64,000 nt of DNA from positions 1-64,000 of the forward strand of contig CATQIH010000027.1 of the NCBI GenBank assembly GCA_958296015.1. The letters are read 5' to 3'. Both the position numbers and the translations under genes were made by a program. Positions within the stretch are counted from its first letter, which is position 1; the number at the start of each line of letters is the position of its first letter. The notes beneath the pieces were generated by a model. The model was not told the origin of the DNA, ran no database searches, and saw only the letters and a list, made by a program, of their open reading frames with translations. Positions 15,740-25,412 of this stretch are shown here, piece after piece. The DNA comes from Cyclobacteriaceae bacterium. GTDB taxonomy: Bacteria > Bacteroidota > Bacteroidia > Cytophagales > Cyclobacteriaceae.

Positions 15740-16942
15740 ATGCTTCGCATTTTGATTACGGGCGCGCGTAACCCTACATCTCTGGAACTGGCGCGTTTGT
15801 TGGCAGGCAAAGCTGTATGCATATGGCTGGCCGATAGTTTGCAGTTTCCCATGGGAAGGTACTCTAGGTATGTGCAGGGGTATATTCGTACGCCGACAGC
15901 AGCCCTTGATACAGATGCTTATATAGATTTTCTTAAAAAGGCGGTGAAGCAATATGAAATCAACCTGTTGATTCCAACCTACGAAGAGGCATTGTACATT
16001 GCCAACTACCGCCATCACTTTGATGGTATATGTGACGTGTTTTGTGATGATTTTGAGAAGCTGAAATCACTGCACAATAAATTTACCTTCATCCATCAGA
16101 CAGCAAACTGTACTATTAAAGCACCTCCTACATTTTTGCTAGAAACGGCAAGAGATGTTGCTTTGCTTCAGGAAGATGCCATGTACTATGTTTTTAAGCC
16201 TGTGTTTTCCAGATTTGCTACCAAAGTACTGATTGGCCCCAAGCAAAAACAGTTTCGTACGCTAAACAAGTCGCAGGACTATCCCTGGGTGGCGCAGTGG
16301 TATGTGCGTGGTACAGAATACTGTAGCTATAGCATCGCTTACCACGGAGAAGTGAAGGCGCACGTAACGTATGTGCATCCTTATAACTTAGGAAAAGGCT
16401 CAGGTATTTACTACCAGCAGGTAAACCAACCGATGATTGAGGCATATGTACAGGAGTTTTGCAGAAAACACCAGTATCATGGTCAGATTGGAATGGATTT
16501 TATCCTGGATGAAAAAGACAACAGGTTCTATGTTATAGAGTGCAACCCTCGTACTGTCAATGGGCTGCATCTGTTTGACCCTTCAGATCGTTTAGTACAA
16601 GCATTTTTGGGCAAAAATAAACCGATGATCAAACCTATAAACCTACAGCCACGCATGAATTTGCTAACATTTGCCACGTATAATTGCCTGAGAGCCATTC
16701 GAAGCAGGCAGTTTATGCAGTGGGGAAAAGATCTTTTGAAGGCTAAAGATGTCATATTTCGCTGGCACGATCCTTTACCCATGCTGGCGCAAAACCTGAC
16801 ATTGCTTGAGTTTATATGGCTTAGTTTCAAATATAAAGTAGTGCTTGCAGATGCCATATCTTATGATACCGCCTGGAAAGGTAAAATCTCGGAGAAAACA
16901 CTGGCAGATGAACATCACGAACAGGTGTGTGAAAAGGAGTAA
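15740..16942 (+). CDS. ATP-grasp domain protein (carboxylate-amine ligase-like)
   Basis: 400 residues. The N-terminal pre-ATP-grasp Rossmann-like domain starts ILITGARNPTSLELARLLAG. The ATP-grasp part includes the lysine strand YYVFKPVFSRFATKV, the VAQWYVRGTEYCSYSIAYHGEV segment, and the metal-binding ending GMDFILDEKDNRFYVIECNPR, where the E and N residues coordinate Mg-ATP. The enzymes form an acyl-phosphate then an amide or ester; the substrate cannot be read from sequence. It sits 29 bp after the small membrane protein gene. Confidence 0.88.
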   Translation: MLRILITGARNPTSLELARLLAGKAVCIWLADSLQFPMGRYSRYVQGYIRTPTAALDTDAYIDFLKKAVKQYEINLLIPTYEEALYIANYRHHFDGICDVFCDDFEKLKSLHNKFTFIHQTANCTIKAPPTFLLETARDVALLQEDAMYYVFKPVFSRFATKVLIGPKQKQFRTLNKSQDYPWVAQWYVRGTEYCSYSIAYHGEVKAHVTYVHPYNLGKGSGIYYQQVNQPMIEAYVQEFCRKHQYHGQIGMDFILDEKDNRFYVIECNPRTVNGLHLFDPSDRLVQAFLGKNKPMIKPINLQPRMNLLTFATYNCLRAIRSRQFMQWGKDLLKAKDVIFRWHDPLPMLAQNLTLLEFIWLSFKYKVVLADAISYDTAWKGKISEKTLADEHHEQVCEKE

Positions 16943-17112
16943 TCCCTGTTTTTTGAACAAACGTTCAGCAAGTTTTCAATACCCTGTTTTTGTTTAAAAA
17001 TCTTATTGCGAAGAATAAACAATTCTAGTCGTTTTCCATTCTATTGATTGGCATTGGCTAAGGGTTATGCGCATATGATACCCTGCTACACAAAACACAA
17101 AGCTACCAACGA

Positions 17113-18402
17113 GTGCAGGCATATCCATTAGTTCTCAACAGCAGCAGGCCCTTACGATACGTTACGTTCTTTTATTTGTATGTAATGCAGGGCATTCCTG
17201 CCGGGTTTTCTCTCACGGCAGTGGCTAACTATTTGGCAGCTGAAGGCACGGACGCTACAGCTATAGGTACTTTTATTGCTATCGTAGGGCTTCCCTGGAT
17301 CATACAGTTTGTCTGGGGACCTCTGATCGACCGGTTTCAACAGTCGGCCATGGGGCGACGCAAACCCTGGGTAGTGTTGGCACAGTTGATGGCTTTTATA
17401 GCTTCTCTGGGTATTTTGCTGGTAGAAGAGCCTTCCTCACAGTTGATGTTACTTTCCAGTGCCTTCTTTGTGCATAGTATCTTTGCTTCAGTGCAGGATG
17501 CTAGTGTAGATGCTATGGCGATCTCTATTATTCCAGTGAAGGAACGCGGACGCATCAATGCTGTTATGAGAGGTGGTATGCTGACGGGAAACGCCTTAGG
17601 AGCGGCCGGATTATCCTATATGATTCGTGCTTATGGTTTTCACGATGCAGCTATTGCGCAATCTGCTGCGCTGTTTCTGATGATGCTGTTTACCTTTTTC
17701 ATTAAAGAAAAAAAAGGTGACACCCTATGGCCTGGTGCCAGTCGTACAACTAATGATATCCGGGATATTGTGGATAAAATCAGCCTGCGGTGGCTTTTTT
17801 CAGAGCTGTACAAAGGGCTGGCCTCTTCGCGCAATCTGGTCATATTTCTTTCAATAGCAGGCGTATATGTCTGCCTGAGTATTTTTATCCGGGCATTTTC
17901 TATTTATCTGATTCAGGATTTACAGTGGCAGGATACCGAGCTTTCCATACTTTCAGGCACGCTAGGCACTGTAGCATCGCTCAGTGTCATTCTGGTAGGG
18001 GGCTACCTTTCGGATAGATATGGAGCCAAACGAGGACTCCTGCTGATGGTGATGGTCATCGCCATATTTCTGCTGATCTTTGGTATGGTTTCTATTTTTT
18101 CTACGAACAAACTTACCCTCACTTCAGGACTAGTCCTCTGGTATATGATGGACCCGGCCTTCAGTGTGGCCGCTTTTCCTATTCTGATGGCGCTCTGCCG
18201 ACCCAAGATAGAAGGCTCTCAGTTTACAACTTATATGGCTATGATCAATCTCTCGGATGTAACGGGCTCCTATATCTCGGGATATGCCCTGAGCCTATTA
18301 TCTGCCCCCGTGATGGGTCTGATCTGCGGCATGTTATTATTTGCCCTCTACCTGTGTATCAGACAAACCATCCGCAAAGGCTATTATCGTGGTATAGCTT
18401 AA
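17113..18402 (+). CDS. MFS permease, AmpG / acetyl-CoA transporter-like
   Basis: 429 residues from a GTG at 17113, with about 12 membrane helices. The N-terminal YLYVMQGIPAGFSLTAV and LPWIIQFVWGPLIDRF, the cytoplasmic MGRRKPWVVLAQ loop and SVQDASVDAMAI motif are characteristic of AmpG-type permeases (PAT branch of MFS), which import muropeptides from peptidoglycan turnover. No beta-lactamase or recycling gene is adjacent, so substrate remains inferred from the family. It converges with an AraC gene. Confidence 0.85.
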   Translation: MQAYPLVLNSSRPLRYVTFFYLYVMQGIPAGFSLTAVANYLAAEGTDATAIGTFIAIVGLPWIIQFVWGPLIDRFQQSAMGRRKPWVVLAQLMAFIASLGILLVEEPSSQLMLLSSAFFVHSIFASVQDASVDAMAISIIPVKERGRINAVMRGGMLTGNALGAAGLSYMIRAYGFHDAAIAQSAALFLMMLFTFFIKEKKGDTLWPGASRTTNDIRDIVDKISLRWLFSELYKGLASSRNLVIFLSIAGVYVCLSIFIRAFSIYLIQDLQWQDTELSILSGTLGTVASLSVILVGGYLSDRYGAKRGLLLMVMVIAIFLLIFGMVSIFSTNKLTLTSGLVLWYMMDPAFSVAAFPILMALCRPKIEGSQFTTYMAMINLSDVTGSYISGYALSLLSAPVMGLICGMLLFALYLCIRQTIRKGYYRGIA

Positions 18403-18532
18403 TAAAGACTTAAGAAAATGTATTTAAATTACTGAATGACAGACGGTTACTTACTTTTGATAAAGTGTTTGTTGACTTGCTTTTTCGATTTTAAGTCTCC
18501 GGCTTCCCGTTCCGCTATGGCCGTTTCCCCTT

Positions 18533-19432
18533 TTATCCATACAACACTTCCGTGTACTCTTTTTTGTATTGAAGCGGGCTGCGGTGCGTGATGGTTTTGA
18601 ATTGCTTGTTGAAGTTTGAGAGTGTTTGAAAACCACTTTCATAGCACGTCTGCAATACGGTCATGTCATCTTCTATCAGTAGCTTGCAAGCATGACCGAT
18701 CCGTATTTCACTAACAAAGTCAGAAAAAGTCTTGTTGGCGTGCGTCTTAAAATACCGGCTGAAAGAGGTGGGAGTCATATGTGCCAGCGAAGACACTTCT
18801 TCCAGGCTGATCTTCTTTTGAAAATGCTTCATCACATACACATGGATTTTGTTCATACGCTCGGCATCTCCATCTTTCAGCGTATTGGAATAGCCCGGAC
18901 TAGCCAGCAGTTTCAGGTCCGGGGCGTTTGCCAGCACATCCAGAATTTCCAGCAGGTGAATAATGCTGCGCAACCCTGTGGCATCGAGCAGTTCGTGCAT
19001 CATATGGCAGACTTTGACGGCTGTTGCGCCCGTTACATCCAGGCCCCGTTTTGCCTTCACAAACAACTGTCTTAGTTTGAGCATCTCATCTTTATGCAGG
19101 GTGGTTTCTCCCAGAAAGTTTTCATGGAAATAGATGACAATGCCATGAATACTATGGTTTTTTTGGCCCTCAAAATACTCATGATCGCTTCTCCACAAGT
19201 GCGGTAGGTTGGGACCTGTAAAAACCATATCGCTCGGCTTGAAGTGACTGACATGATCGCCTATAAAACGGGTGCCCCTTCCCTGTAGCACTACAAATAG
19301 CTGATATTCGGAATGGAAGTGCCAGTTGGGATCAAAATACATATCTTTTAGCTCCTTTACCACAAAAGTACAGGAAGCAGAAATAGGCGATTTTTGGAGT
19401 GCTGCTTTCATAAGTATACTGTTATTTATCAT
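18533..19432 (-). CDS. AraC family regulator with N-terminal cupin domain
   Basis: 299 residues; ATG at 19432, with Met8 at 19411 as an alternative. The N-terminal cupin holds WHFHSEYQLFVVLQGRGTRFIGDHVSHF and LPHLW, the usual sugar-sensing fold. The C-terminal AraC domain includes ISLEEVSSLAHMTPTSFSRYFKTHANKTFSDFV and VLQTCYESGFQTLSNFNKQFKTITHRSPLQYKKEY. It is transcribed divergently from the carbohydrate operon beginning at 19551, with about 120 bp between, so it is probably the operon's regulator. Confidence 0.93.
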   Translation of the reverse strand: MINNSILMKAALQKSPISASCTFVVKELKDMYFDPNWHFHSEYQLFVVLQGRGTRFIGDHVSHFKPSDMVFTGPNLPHLWRSDHEYFEGQKNHSIHGIVIYFHENFLGETTLHKDEMLKLRQLFVKAKRGLDVTGATAVKVCHMMHELLDATGLRSIIHLLEILDVLANAPDLKLLASPGYSNTLKDGDAERMNKIHVYVMKHFQKKISLEEVSSLAHMTPTSFSRYFKTHANKTFSDFVSEIRIGHACKLLIEDDMTVLQTCYESGFQTLSNFNKQFKTITHRSPLQYKKEYTEVLYG

Positions 19433-19550
19433 TCAATTTTAGAATATTTTTTAATAAATGAAAAAATACAGTTGGTTTTTGATAAAATAATAGATGTTTA
19501 TCCAACTCAATTTTTGAAGATTGCATGAGCAACCTAGACTTTATACCTCC

Positions 19551-22500
19551 ATGAAAGCTTCAGCCTATTACTTCATGCTGTCTTTGTGCATACTGTTTGC
19601 CAGCTGCAAAACAGAGCACCGTCAGGCAGACAACTCGCCCCGAAAAATTGAAATTCTTTTTCTGGGGCACCACAGTGAACACCACAACTCTGAGCAATTT
19701 ATGCCCATGTTGGCCGCAGCACTAGCACCGGAGGGCATCAACTTCACCTATACCGAAAACCCCGCTGACCTCAATACCAGCAACCTGGGCAAGTACGATG
19801 GCCTGTTAATCTATGCCAACCATGAGACGATCACGCCGGATGAAGAAGACGCGCTGATGGATTTTGTGGCAAGTGGCAAAGGGTTTATACCCGTACACTG
19901 TGCCAGCTTCTGCTTTCAGAATTCTCAAAAGTATATCGATTTAGTAGGCGGCCAGTTTCTGCGCCATGATACCGGCACCTTCGTTGCCAAGATCATCAAG
20001 CCCGATCACCCTGCCATGTTGGGGGTCAAAGAATTCTCTACCTGGGATGAAACTTACGTACATACCAAGCTCACCAACGACCGCACCGTACTCATGGAGC
20101 GGGTTGAAGGGAACCATCACGAGCCCTGGACGTGGGTAAAAACACATGGCGACGGGCGCGTGTTCTACACTGCCTACGGTCATGATGAGCGCACCTGGGA
20201 CAATCCGGGCTTTCACAACCTGATGGCCGCAGGCATCGTGTGGGCTGTAGGCGATCAGGTAAAGAAGCAGTGGCAGGCATACATGAACAACATGCCCGAG
20301 CTGCAATACGTAGACAAATCAGGTATTCCCAACTATGAACAGCGTGTACCGGCACCACGCTTCCAGCTACCGCTTTCTGCCGAAAAATCAGCCAAACTCA
20401 TACAAGTGCCGGTAGGCTTCAAACTGGAACTCTTTGCCTCCGAGCCGGATATTATCAATCCGATTGCCATGGACTGGGACGAAAGAGGGCGTTTGTGGGT
20501 GATAGAAACTGTGGATTATCCTAATTCCGTCAGAAACGAAGACGGCGTAGGAGACGACCGTATCAAGATATGCGAAGATACTGATGGCGATGGCAAGGCT
20601 GATAAGTTCACCGTCTTTGCCGATCATCTCAACATTCCTACCAGCCTGACATTTGCCAATGGCGGGATAGTCGTTTCTCAGGCACCGCACTTTCTTTTTC
20701 TCAAAGATACCAACGGAGATGATAAAGCTGATGTGCGCAAAGAAATCATCACAGGCTGGGGCACATTCGACACCCATGCCGGGCCTTCCAACCTTAAATA
20801 TGGCATGGACAACAACATCTGGGGTGTACTAGGCTACTCTGGCTTCAAGGGAACCATTGCCGGTCAGCAGCGTGAGTTTAGCCAGGGCGTGTATAAGTTT
20901 AAGCTGGCAGATCATGCCATGCACCAACATGCCTCGGCAGCAAGCAACAGTATGTCAACGTCTACTTCTACTGAAAGCAGTTCACCACAGGTAACAGAGT
21001 TTGACTACATGACCCGTACCAGCAACAATACCTGGGGGCTAGGTTTTACGGAAGATTTTGAAGTGTTTGCCTCTACAGCCAATAATACACACAGCGTTTA
21101 TCTGGGCATACCGGATAAGTACCTGCAACATGTGGATGGCCTGCCCACCGGAGGAAGTGCCAAAATAGACGGCCACTACGGCATGATGCCTATTGCAAAA
21201 CATCTGCGCCAGGTAGATGTATGGGGCGGCTTTACGGCCGCTGCCGGTCACGACTTTTATACTGCCCGCAACTATCCGGAGGAATACTGGAACAAGATAG
21301 CTTTTGTGTGTGAACCCACCGGACACGTAGTGCACAGAGCACTTATAGAAAAAGAAGGGGCTGGCTATGCAGAGAAAAACGGCGGTAACCTCTTTGCCGG
21401 TTCTGATGAATGGGTGGCACCGGTAGAAGCAAAGGTAGGGCCTGATGGGGCAGTGTGGGTAGCCGACTGGTACAATTTTATTATCCAGCATAATCCAACA
21501 CCTACGCCTGAACGCGGTGGTTTTGAAGGCGAAACCGGCGAGGGTAACGCCTATGTGAATCCACTCCGTGACCGCGAACATGGCCGCATCTGGCGCGTGG
21601 TTTACAAAGACGCAGAGCCTTATGAGCCTATGAGCCTGAGTGCTGATGAACCCGATGGTCTGATCGCTGCGCTAAGCAGTGACAACATGTTTTGGCGTAC
21701 CACAGCACAGCGGCTACTGGTTGAGCGAAACCAAAAAGATGTGGTGCCGGAGCTATACAAAATTATCAAAAGAGACGACACCGATGATTTGGGCATGAGT
21801 CCGGCGGCGATCCATGCTTTGTGGACACTTCACGGACTGGGTATGCTGGATGGCAAAGATGAAGAAGCTTATCGCGTAGTAGTACAAGCACTGCATCATC
21901 CGGCAGCGGGCGTTAGAAGGGCTGCCGTGCAGGTGATGCCCGATACCCGATGGGCCAACCAGGCTATTCTCCAGTCGGGTATTTTACAGGACAAAGATCC
22001 TCAGACACAACTGACAGCAACGTTGGCTACTGCTGAAATGCCCGCATCCGGCGGCCTTGGCAGTAAGCTATTCCAGATGAGCGAACAGCCTGAGGTAGAG
22101 CAGGATGCCTGGCTTTCCAAAGCAGTATATACCGCAGCTATCAAACACAAAGATGGTTTTATGGATGCTTACCTAAAAGCGCATCCGCAGTATGAAGCCA
22201 TGAGAGCCGAGCAGGCATCTATGCTATCGCGGCAGGATATAGCTTATAAAGATAGCCAGTGGAAGATCATGGCATTGCCGAAATTTCTGGAGCAGGCCAA
22301 CCTGGATATCAACGGCGTGGTGTGGTTTAGAAAAACCATCGACCTGCCAGCCCGGGTCGCCGGAAAGACCGGGAAAATTTCTCTGGGACCTATTGATGAA
22401 ACCGACGAGGTCTGGATCAACGGCATCAGGGTAGGGGGTATCAAAGATGATTATGAGGTAGAAAGAATCTATGATATTCCGACAGATGTGCTCAAAGCTG

Positions 22501-23147
22501 GACAGAACCTGGTTGTGGTGAGACTAGAGGATACCCAGGGATGGGGAGGTTTTGCGGGGAAACCCGAACAGATGTTCCTACAGACAAGCGGGCAAAAGAC
22601 GTCGCTGGCTGGCAACTGGAAATACCAGGTAGAGAAAGAGTACAAGGAAGGGGCATCGTCTTTCGAGGGAACCACCCTGGCCGATGCACTGATGGATACT
22701 TATTGGAACAGACCTGCTCAACAGGCCACGGCAGTAGCTGCTGTCAGCGATAAAGATGAGCAGGTAGTACACATCCAAACAGTCAAAAACGCCATGAAAT
22801 ATGATGTAGGGGAGTTTTCGGTGGAAGCTGGCAAACCTGTTAAAATCGTTTTTGACAACCCGGACTTCATGCAGCATAACCTGGTTATTGGGCAGCAGGG
22901 TAAGCTCGAAGTGATCGGAGCGGCAGCAGATGCAATCGCTACTGATCCGCAGGGAGCAGAGAAAAACTATGTGCCTGACATACCGGAAGTGCTTTACAGT
23001 ACGCCACTGATAGATCCGCAGGGAAGCGTAGAGCTTAGCTTCATCGCACCCGATAAGCCTGGCGAGTATCCTTTTGTATGCACCTTTCCAGGCCACTGGA
23101 GAGTCATGCAAGGCACCATGAAAGTAACCGGCTCAGATGCGATCTGA
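19551..23147 (+). CDS. Multidomain lipoprotein: ThuA + propeller dehydrogenase + HEAT + cupredoxin
   Basis: 1198 residues from ATG 19551 (a TTG at 19521 is less likely). Signal peptide with lipobox LFASC, Cys19. Domains in order: ThuA-like class I amidotransferase fold (about 30-240, LFLGHHSEHHNSEQF); a PVC-type putative membrane-bound dehydrogenase beta-propeller (about 275-700, FKLELFASEPDIINPIAMDW, with calcium-like DTDGDGKAD); HEAT repeats (about 700-880); a galactose-binding-like jelly roll (about 890-1040); and a C-terminal cupredoxin whose type-1 copper ligands are the His in MQHNLVIG and C1177, H1182, M1186. Relatives usually end in cytochrome c; here copper appears to replace heme. 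It heads an operon with sugar genes, suggesting periplasmic oxidation of a sugar or polyol. Confidence 0.9.
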   Translation: MKASAYYFMLSLCILFASCKTEHRQADNSPRKIEILFLGHHSEHHNSEQFMPMLAAALAPEGINFTYTENPADLNTSNLGKYDGLLIYANHETITPDEEDALMDFVASGKGFIPVHCASFCFQNSQKYIDLVGGQFLRHDTGTFVAKIIKPDHPAMLGVKEFSTWDETYVHTKLTNDRTVLMERVEGNHHEPWTWVKTHGDGRVFYTAYGHDERTWDNPGFHNLMAAGIVWAVGDQVKKQWQAYMNNMPELQYVDKSGIPNYEQRVPAPRFQLPLSAEKSAKLIQVPVGFKLELFASEPDIINPIAMDWDERGRLWVIETVDYPNSVRNEDGVGDDRIKICEDTDGDGKADKFTVFADHLNIPTSLTFANGGIVVSQAPHFLFLKDTNGDDKADVRKEIITGWGTFDTHAGPSNLKYGMDNNIWGVLGYSGFKGTIAGQQREFSQGVYKFKLADHAMHQHASAASNSMSTSTSTESSSPQVTEFDYMTRTSNNTWGLGFTEDFEVFASTANNTHSVYLGIPDKYLQHVDGLPTGGSAKIDGHYGMMPIAKHLRQVDVWGGFTAAAGHDFYTARNYPEEYWNKIAFVCEPTGHVVHRALIEKEGAGYAEKNGGNLFAGSDEWVAPVEAKVGPDGAVWVADWYNFIIQHNPTPTPERGGFEGETGEGNAYVNPLRDREHGRIWRVVYKDAEPYEPMSLSADEPDGLIAALSSDNMFWRTTAQRLLVERNQKDVVPELYKIIKRDDTDDLGMSPAAIHALWTLHGLGMLDGKDEEAYRVVVQALHHPAAGVRRAAVQVMPDTRWANQAILQSGILQDKDPQTQLTATLATAEMPASGGLGSKLFQMSEQPEVEQDAWLSKAVYTAAIKHKDGFMDAYLKAHPQYEAMRAEQASMLSRQDIAYKDSQWKIMALPKFLEQANLDINGVVWFRKTIDLPARVAGKTGKISLGPIDETDEVWINGIRVGGIKDDYEVERIYDIPTDVLKAGQNLVVVRLEDTQGWGGFAGKPEQMFLQTSGQKTSLAGNWKYQVEKEYKEGASSFEGTTLADALMDTYWNRPAQQATAVAAVSDKDEQVVHIQTVKNAMKYDVGEFSVEAGKPVKIVFDNPDFMQHNLVIGQQGKLEVIGAAADAIATDPQGAEKNYVPDIPEVLYSTPLIDPQGSVELSFIAPDKPGEYPFVCTFPGHWRVMQGTMKVTGSDAI

Positions 23148-23189
23148 TACGAATTACCAATAATCAGTAAACAAAAAAATACTACCCAT

Positions 23190-24044
23190 ATGAACCTGAC
23201 TTTTGGCGTAAGCACTTGGCTTTGGACATCGCCTTTTACCACGGATACCACAGACCTGTTTGCCAAAATAAAGGCGATGGGATACGATACGGTAGAAATA
23301 CCGGTGGAATATCCCGAACTGATCGACGGTCAGTCGGTGCGCAAAGCTTTGGACGAACATGGCCTGAAAGCGGTAGTTTGTGGTGCTTTTGGCCCTACCC
23401 GTGATCTGACAAACGAAGATACCGCCGTACATCAAGCTTGTTTCGATTATATTGAACAATGCTTTAAGCTTTGCAATGCATGGGACGCGCCGTTTCTGGC
23501 AGGCCCTATGTACTCGGCTGTTGGTAAAGCGCGGATGATTCCTACCGAACAGCGCAAAGCGGAGTGGGAGCTGGCCGTAAAAAACCTGTATACTGTTTGC
23601 CAGATGGCGCAGCAGCATGGTTTGCACATCGCACTGGAATCGCTCAACCGCTTTGAGTCTGATCTGGTGAATACAACAGAAGACCTGGTGCGCATGATTC
23701 ACGATATCAATCACCCGGCTGCCGGTATCCTGCTGGATGGTTTTCATATGAGCATCGAAGAACCCAATCTGGAAAAGGCCATTGTGCTGGCAGGCGATAA
23801 GCTGATACATGTGCAGGTGGCAGAAAACTACCGTGGTACGCCCGGAACAGGCCAGTTTCGCTGGGATGATTTTAAACGCGGACTAGAGAAAGTGAATTAC
23901 AGCGGATGTATTTCTATAGAAAGCTTTACGCCCGAAATCAAAGAACTGGCAGGTGCTGTATGCATATGGCGACATCTGGCAGGCAACCAGGATGCTTTTG
24001 CCTCTGATGGACTGGCTTTTTTGAAACGCTTATTAATAAAATGA
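23190..24044 (+). CDS. Sugar phosphate isomerase/epimerase family (xylose-isomerase-like TIM barrel)
   Basis: 284 residues. The AP_endonuc_2/TIM-barrel fold is shown by FGVSTWLWTSPF at strand 1, ALESLNRFESDLVNT with the metal-binding Glu, ILLDGFHMSIEE with metal-binding Asp and His, and the final ISIESF Glu. This order matches D-tagatose/D-psicose 3-epimerase relatives rather than nucleases. It follows the ThuA-propeller lipoprotein gene by 42 bp and precedes a Gfo/Idh/MocA dehydrogenase, a grouping common in oxidised-sugar catabolism. Exact sugar unknown. Confidence 0.9.
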   Translation: MNLTFGVSTWLWTSPFTTDTTDLFAKIKAMGYDTVEIPVEYPELIDGQSVRKALDEHGLKAVVCGAFGPTRDLTNEDTAVHQACFDYIEQCFKLCNAWDAPFLAGPMYSAVGKARMIPTEQRKAEWELAVKNLYTVCQMAQQHGLHIALESLNRFESDLVNTTEDLVRMIHDINHPAAGILLDGFHMSIEEPNLEKAIVLAGDKLIHVQVAENYRGTPGTGQFRWDDFKRGLEKVNYSGCISIESFTPEIKELAGAVCIWRHLAGNQDAFASDGLAFLKRLLIK

Positions 24045-24146
24045 AATAGAGATTAATTGAAATAAATGGAAATTCATAGATATAGAACTTCAACTAATTT
24101 CCAGACATATCTCTCTGTTTCATAAGAAATTATTCGTGCAAAAAAT

Positions 24147-25277
24147 ATGAGCAATAAAAAAATTAACATCGCTATCGTAGGACTGGGCTTTGGTGCGGAG
24201 TTTATTCCCATTTATCAGCAGCATCCCAATGCCAACATGTATGCCATCTGCCAGCGTACCGAATCTACCCTCCATGAAATTGGTGAGGCTTTTAAGATAG
24301 AAAAACGTTACACTTCGTATGATGAGTTGCTGCAAGACCCTGCCGTTGATGCCGTACACATCAATACGCCTATTCCCAACCACGGTGAGCAGTCTATCAA
24401 GGCCCTGAAGGCTGGCAAACACGTAGCCTGCACCGTACCGATGGCAACAACCGTGGAGGAATGTGAGGAGATCGTCAGGCTCACGCAAAGTACCGGGCTC
24501 ACCTATATGATGATGGAAACAGTAGTGTATGCCCGTGAATTTCTGTTCATGAAAGAGCTGTATGATACCGGTGCACTGGGTAAAGTACAGTTTCTGAAAG
24601 CCAGCCATCAGCAGGATATGGACGGATGGCCCAACTACTGGCCCGGTCTGCCGCCTATGTACTACGCTACCCACTGTGTAGGTCCGGTGCTGGGACTTAC
24701 CAGGGGAGAAGCTGAATATGTGTCGTGCTTTGGTTCGGGCACTATCAGCGAAGATTTGCAGAAGCATTATAACTCACCCTACGCCGTAGAAACTACGCAT
24801 ATCAAGTTCAAAGACTCTGACCTGAGTGCGCAGGTTTATCGCTCACTGTTTGATGTGGCACGGCAATATCGTGAGAGCTTTGAAGTATACGGTTCCAAAA
24901 AATCGGTAGAATGGCCTTTGATAGAGGGCAACCCGCTGGTGGTACATACTGCCAAAAAGCCAGAGCCGGAAATTCCTGAAGAAGTGGAAAGTCCGGACTA
25001 TGCCAGGCTGCTACCGGAGGCTATTCAGCATTTCACCACCCGGGGAGTATACGATGCAGATGAACATCAGCACTTGTCATTTACGCAGGGAGCAGGTCAT
25101 GGAGGGTCGCACCCGCATCTGGTACATGCTTTTCTGGATGCGCTGGTCCATAACACACAGCCTTATCCCAATGCTGTGCAGTCGGCCAATATTACCTGTG
25201 TGGGTATCATCGCACACGAATCTGCCAAAAAAGGCGGTGAAGTGATGCGTCTGCCTGGCTTCACCCTTTCGAAATAG
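24147..25277 (+). CDS. Gfo/Idh/MocA family oxidoreductase
   Basis: 376 residues. The N-terminal Rossmann domain begins INIAIVGLGFGAEFIPIY and includes the family strand VDAVHINTPIPNHGEQSIKALKAGKHVACTVPMATT, where the usual E-K-P is T-V-P-M, so the catalytic lysine position is altered. The C-terminal alpha/beta domain follows. Members oxidise or epimerise sugars with NAD(P). It closes the operon begun at 19551; a perfect terminator follows at 25318-25351. With the epimerase it could interconvert keto-sugars made by the propeller lipoprotein. Confidence 0.9.
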   Translation: MSNKKINIAIVGLGFGAEFIPIYQQHPNANMYAICQRTESTLHEIGEAFKIEKRYTSYDELLQDPAVDAVHINTPIPNHGEQSIKALKAGKHVACTVPMATTVEECEEIVRLTQSTGLTYMMMETVVYAREFLFMKELYDTGALGKVQFLKASHQQDMDGWPNYWPGLPPMYYATHCVGPVLGLTRGEAEYVSCFGSGTISEDLQKHYNSPYAVETTHIKFKDSDLSAQVYRSLFDVARQYRESFEVYGSKKSVEWPLIEGNPLVVHTAKKPEPEIPEEVESPDYARLLPEAIQHFTTRGVYDADEHQHLSFTQGAGHGGSHPHLVHAFLDALVHNTQPYPNAVQSANITCVGIIAHESAKKGGEVMRLPGFTLSK

Positions 25278-25317
25278 TTATTCGTAAAATAGTTCGTATA
25301 AGTTTTAAAGTAACACT

Positions 25318-25351
25318 CAGGACGGTTTTTCTAAAGCCGTCCTGTTTTTTT
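25318..25351 (+). terminator. Rho-independent terminator of the carbohydrate operon
   Basis: Perfect 8-bp stem CAGGACGG (25318-25325) and CCGTCCTG (25337-25344), 11-base loop, followed by seven T residues to 25351. Confidence 0.93.
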
Positions 25352-25412
25352 ACATGGCACACCTTTGTGAAAAACAATACTTTCCGGCAAACTTGCAGAA
25401 AAACTACCCGAT

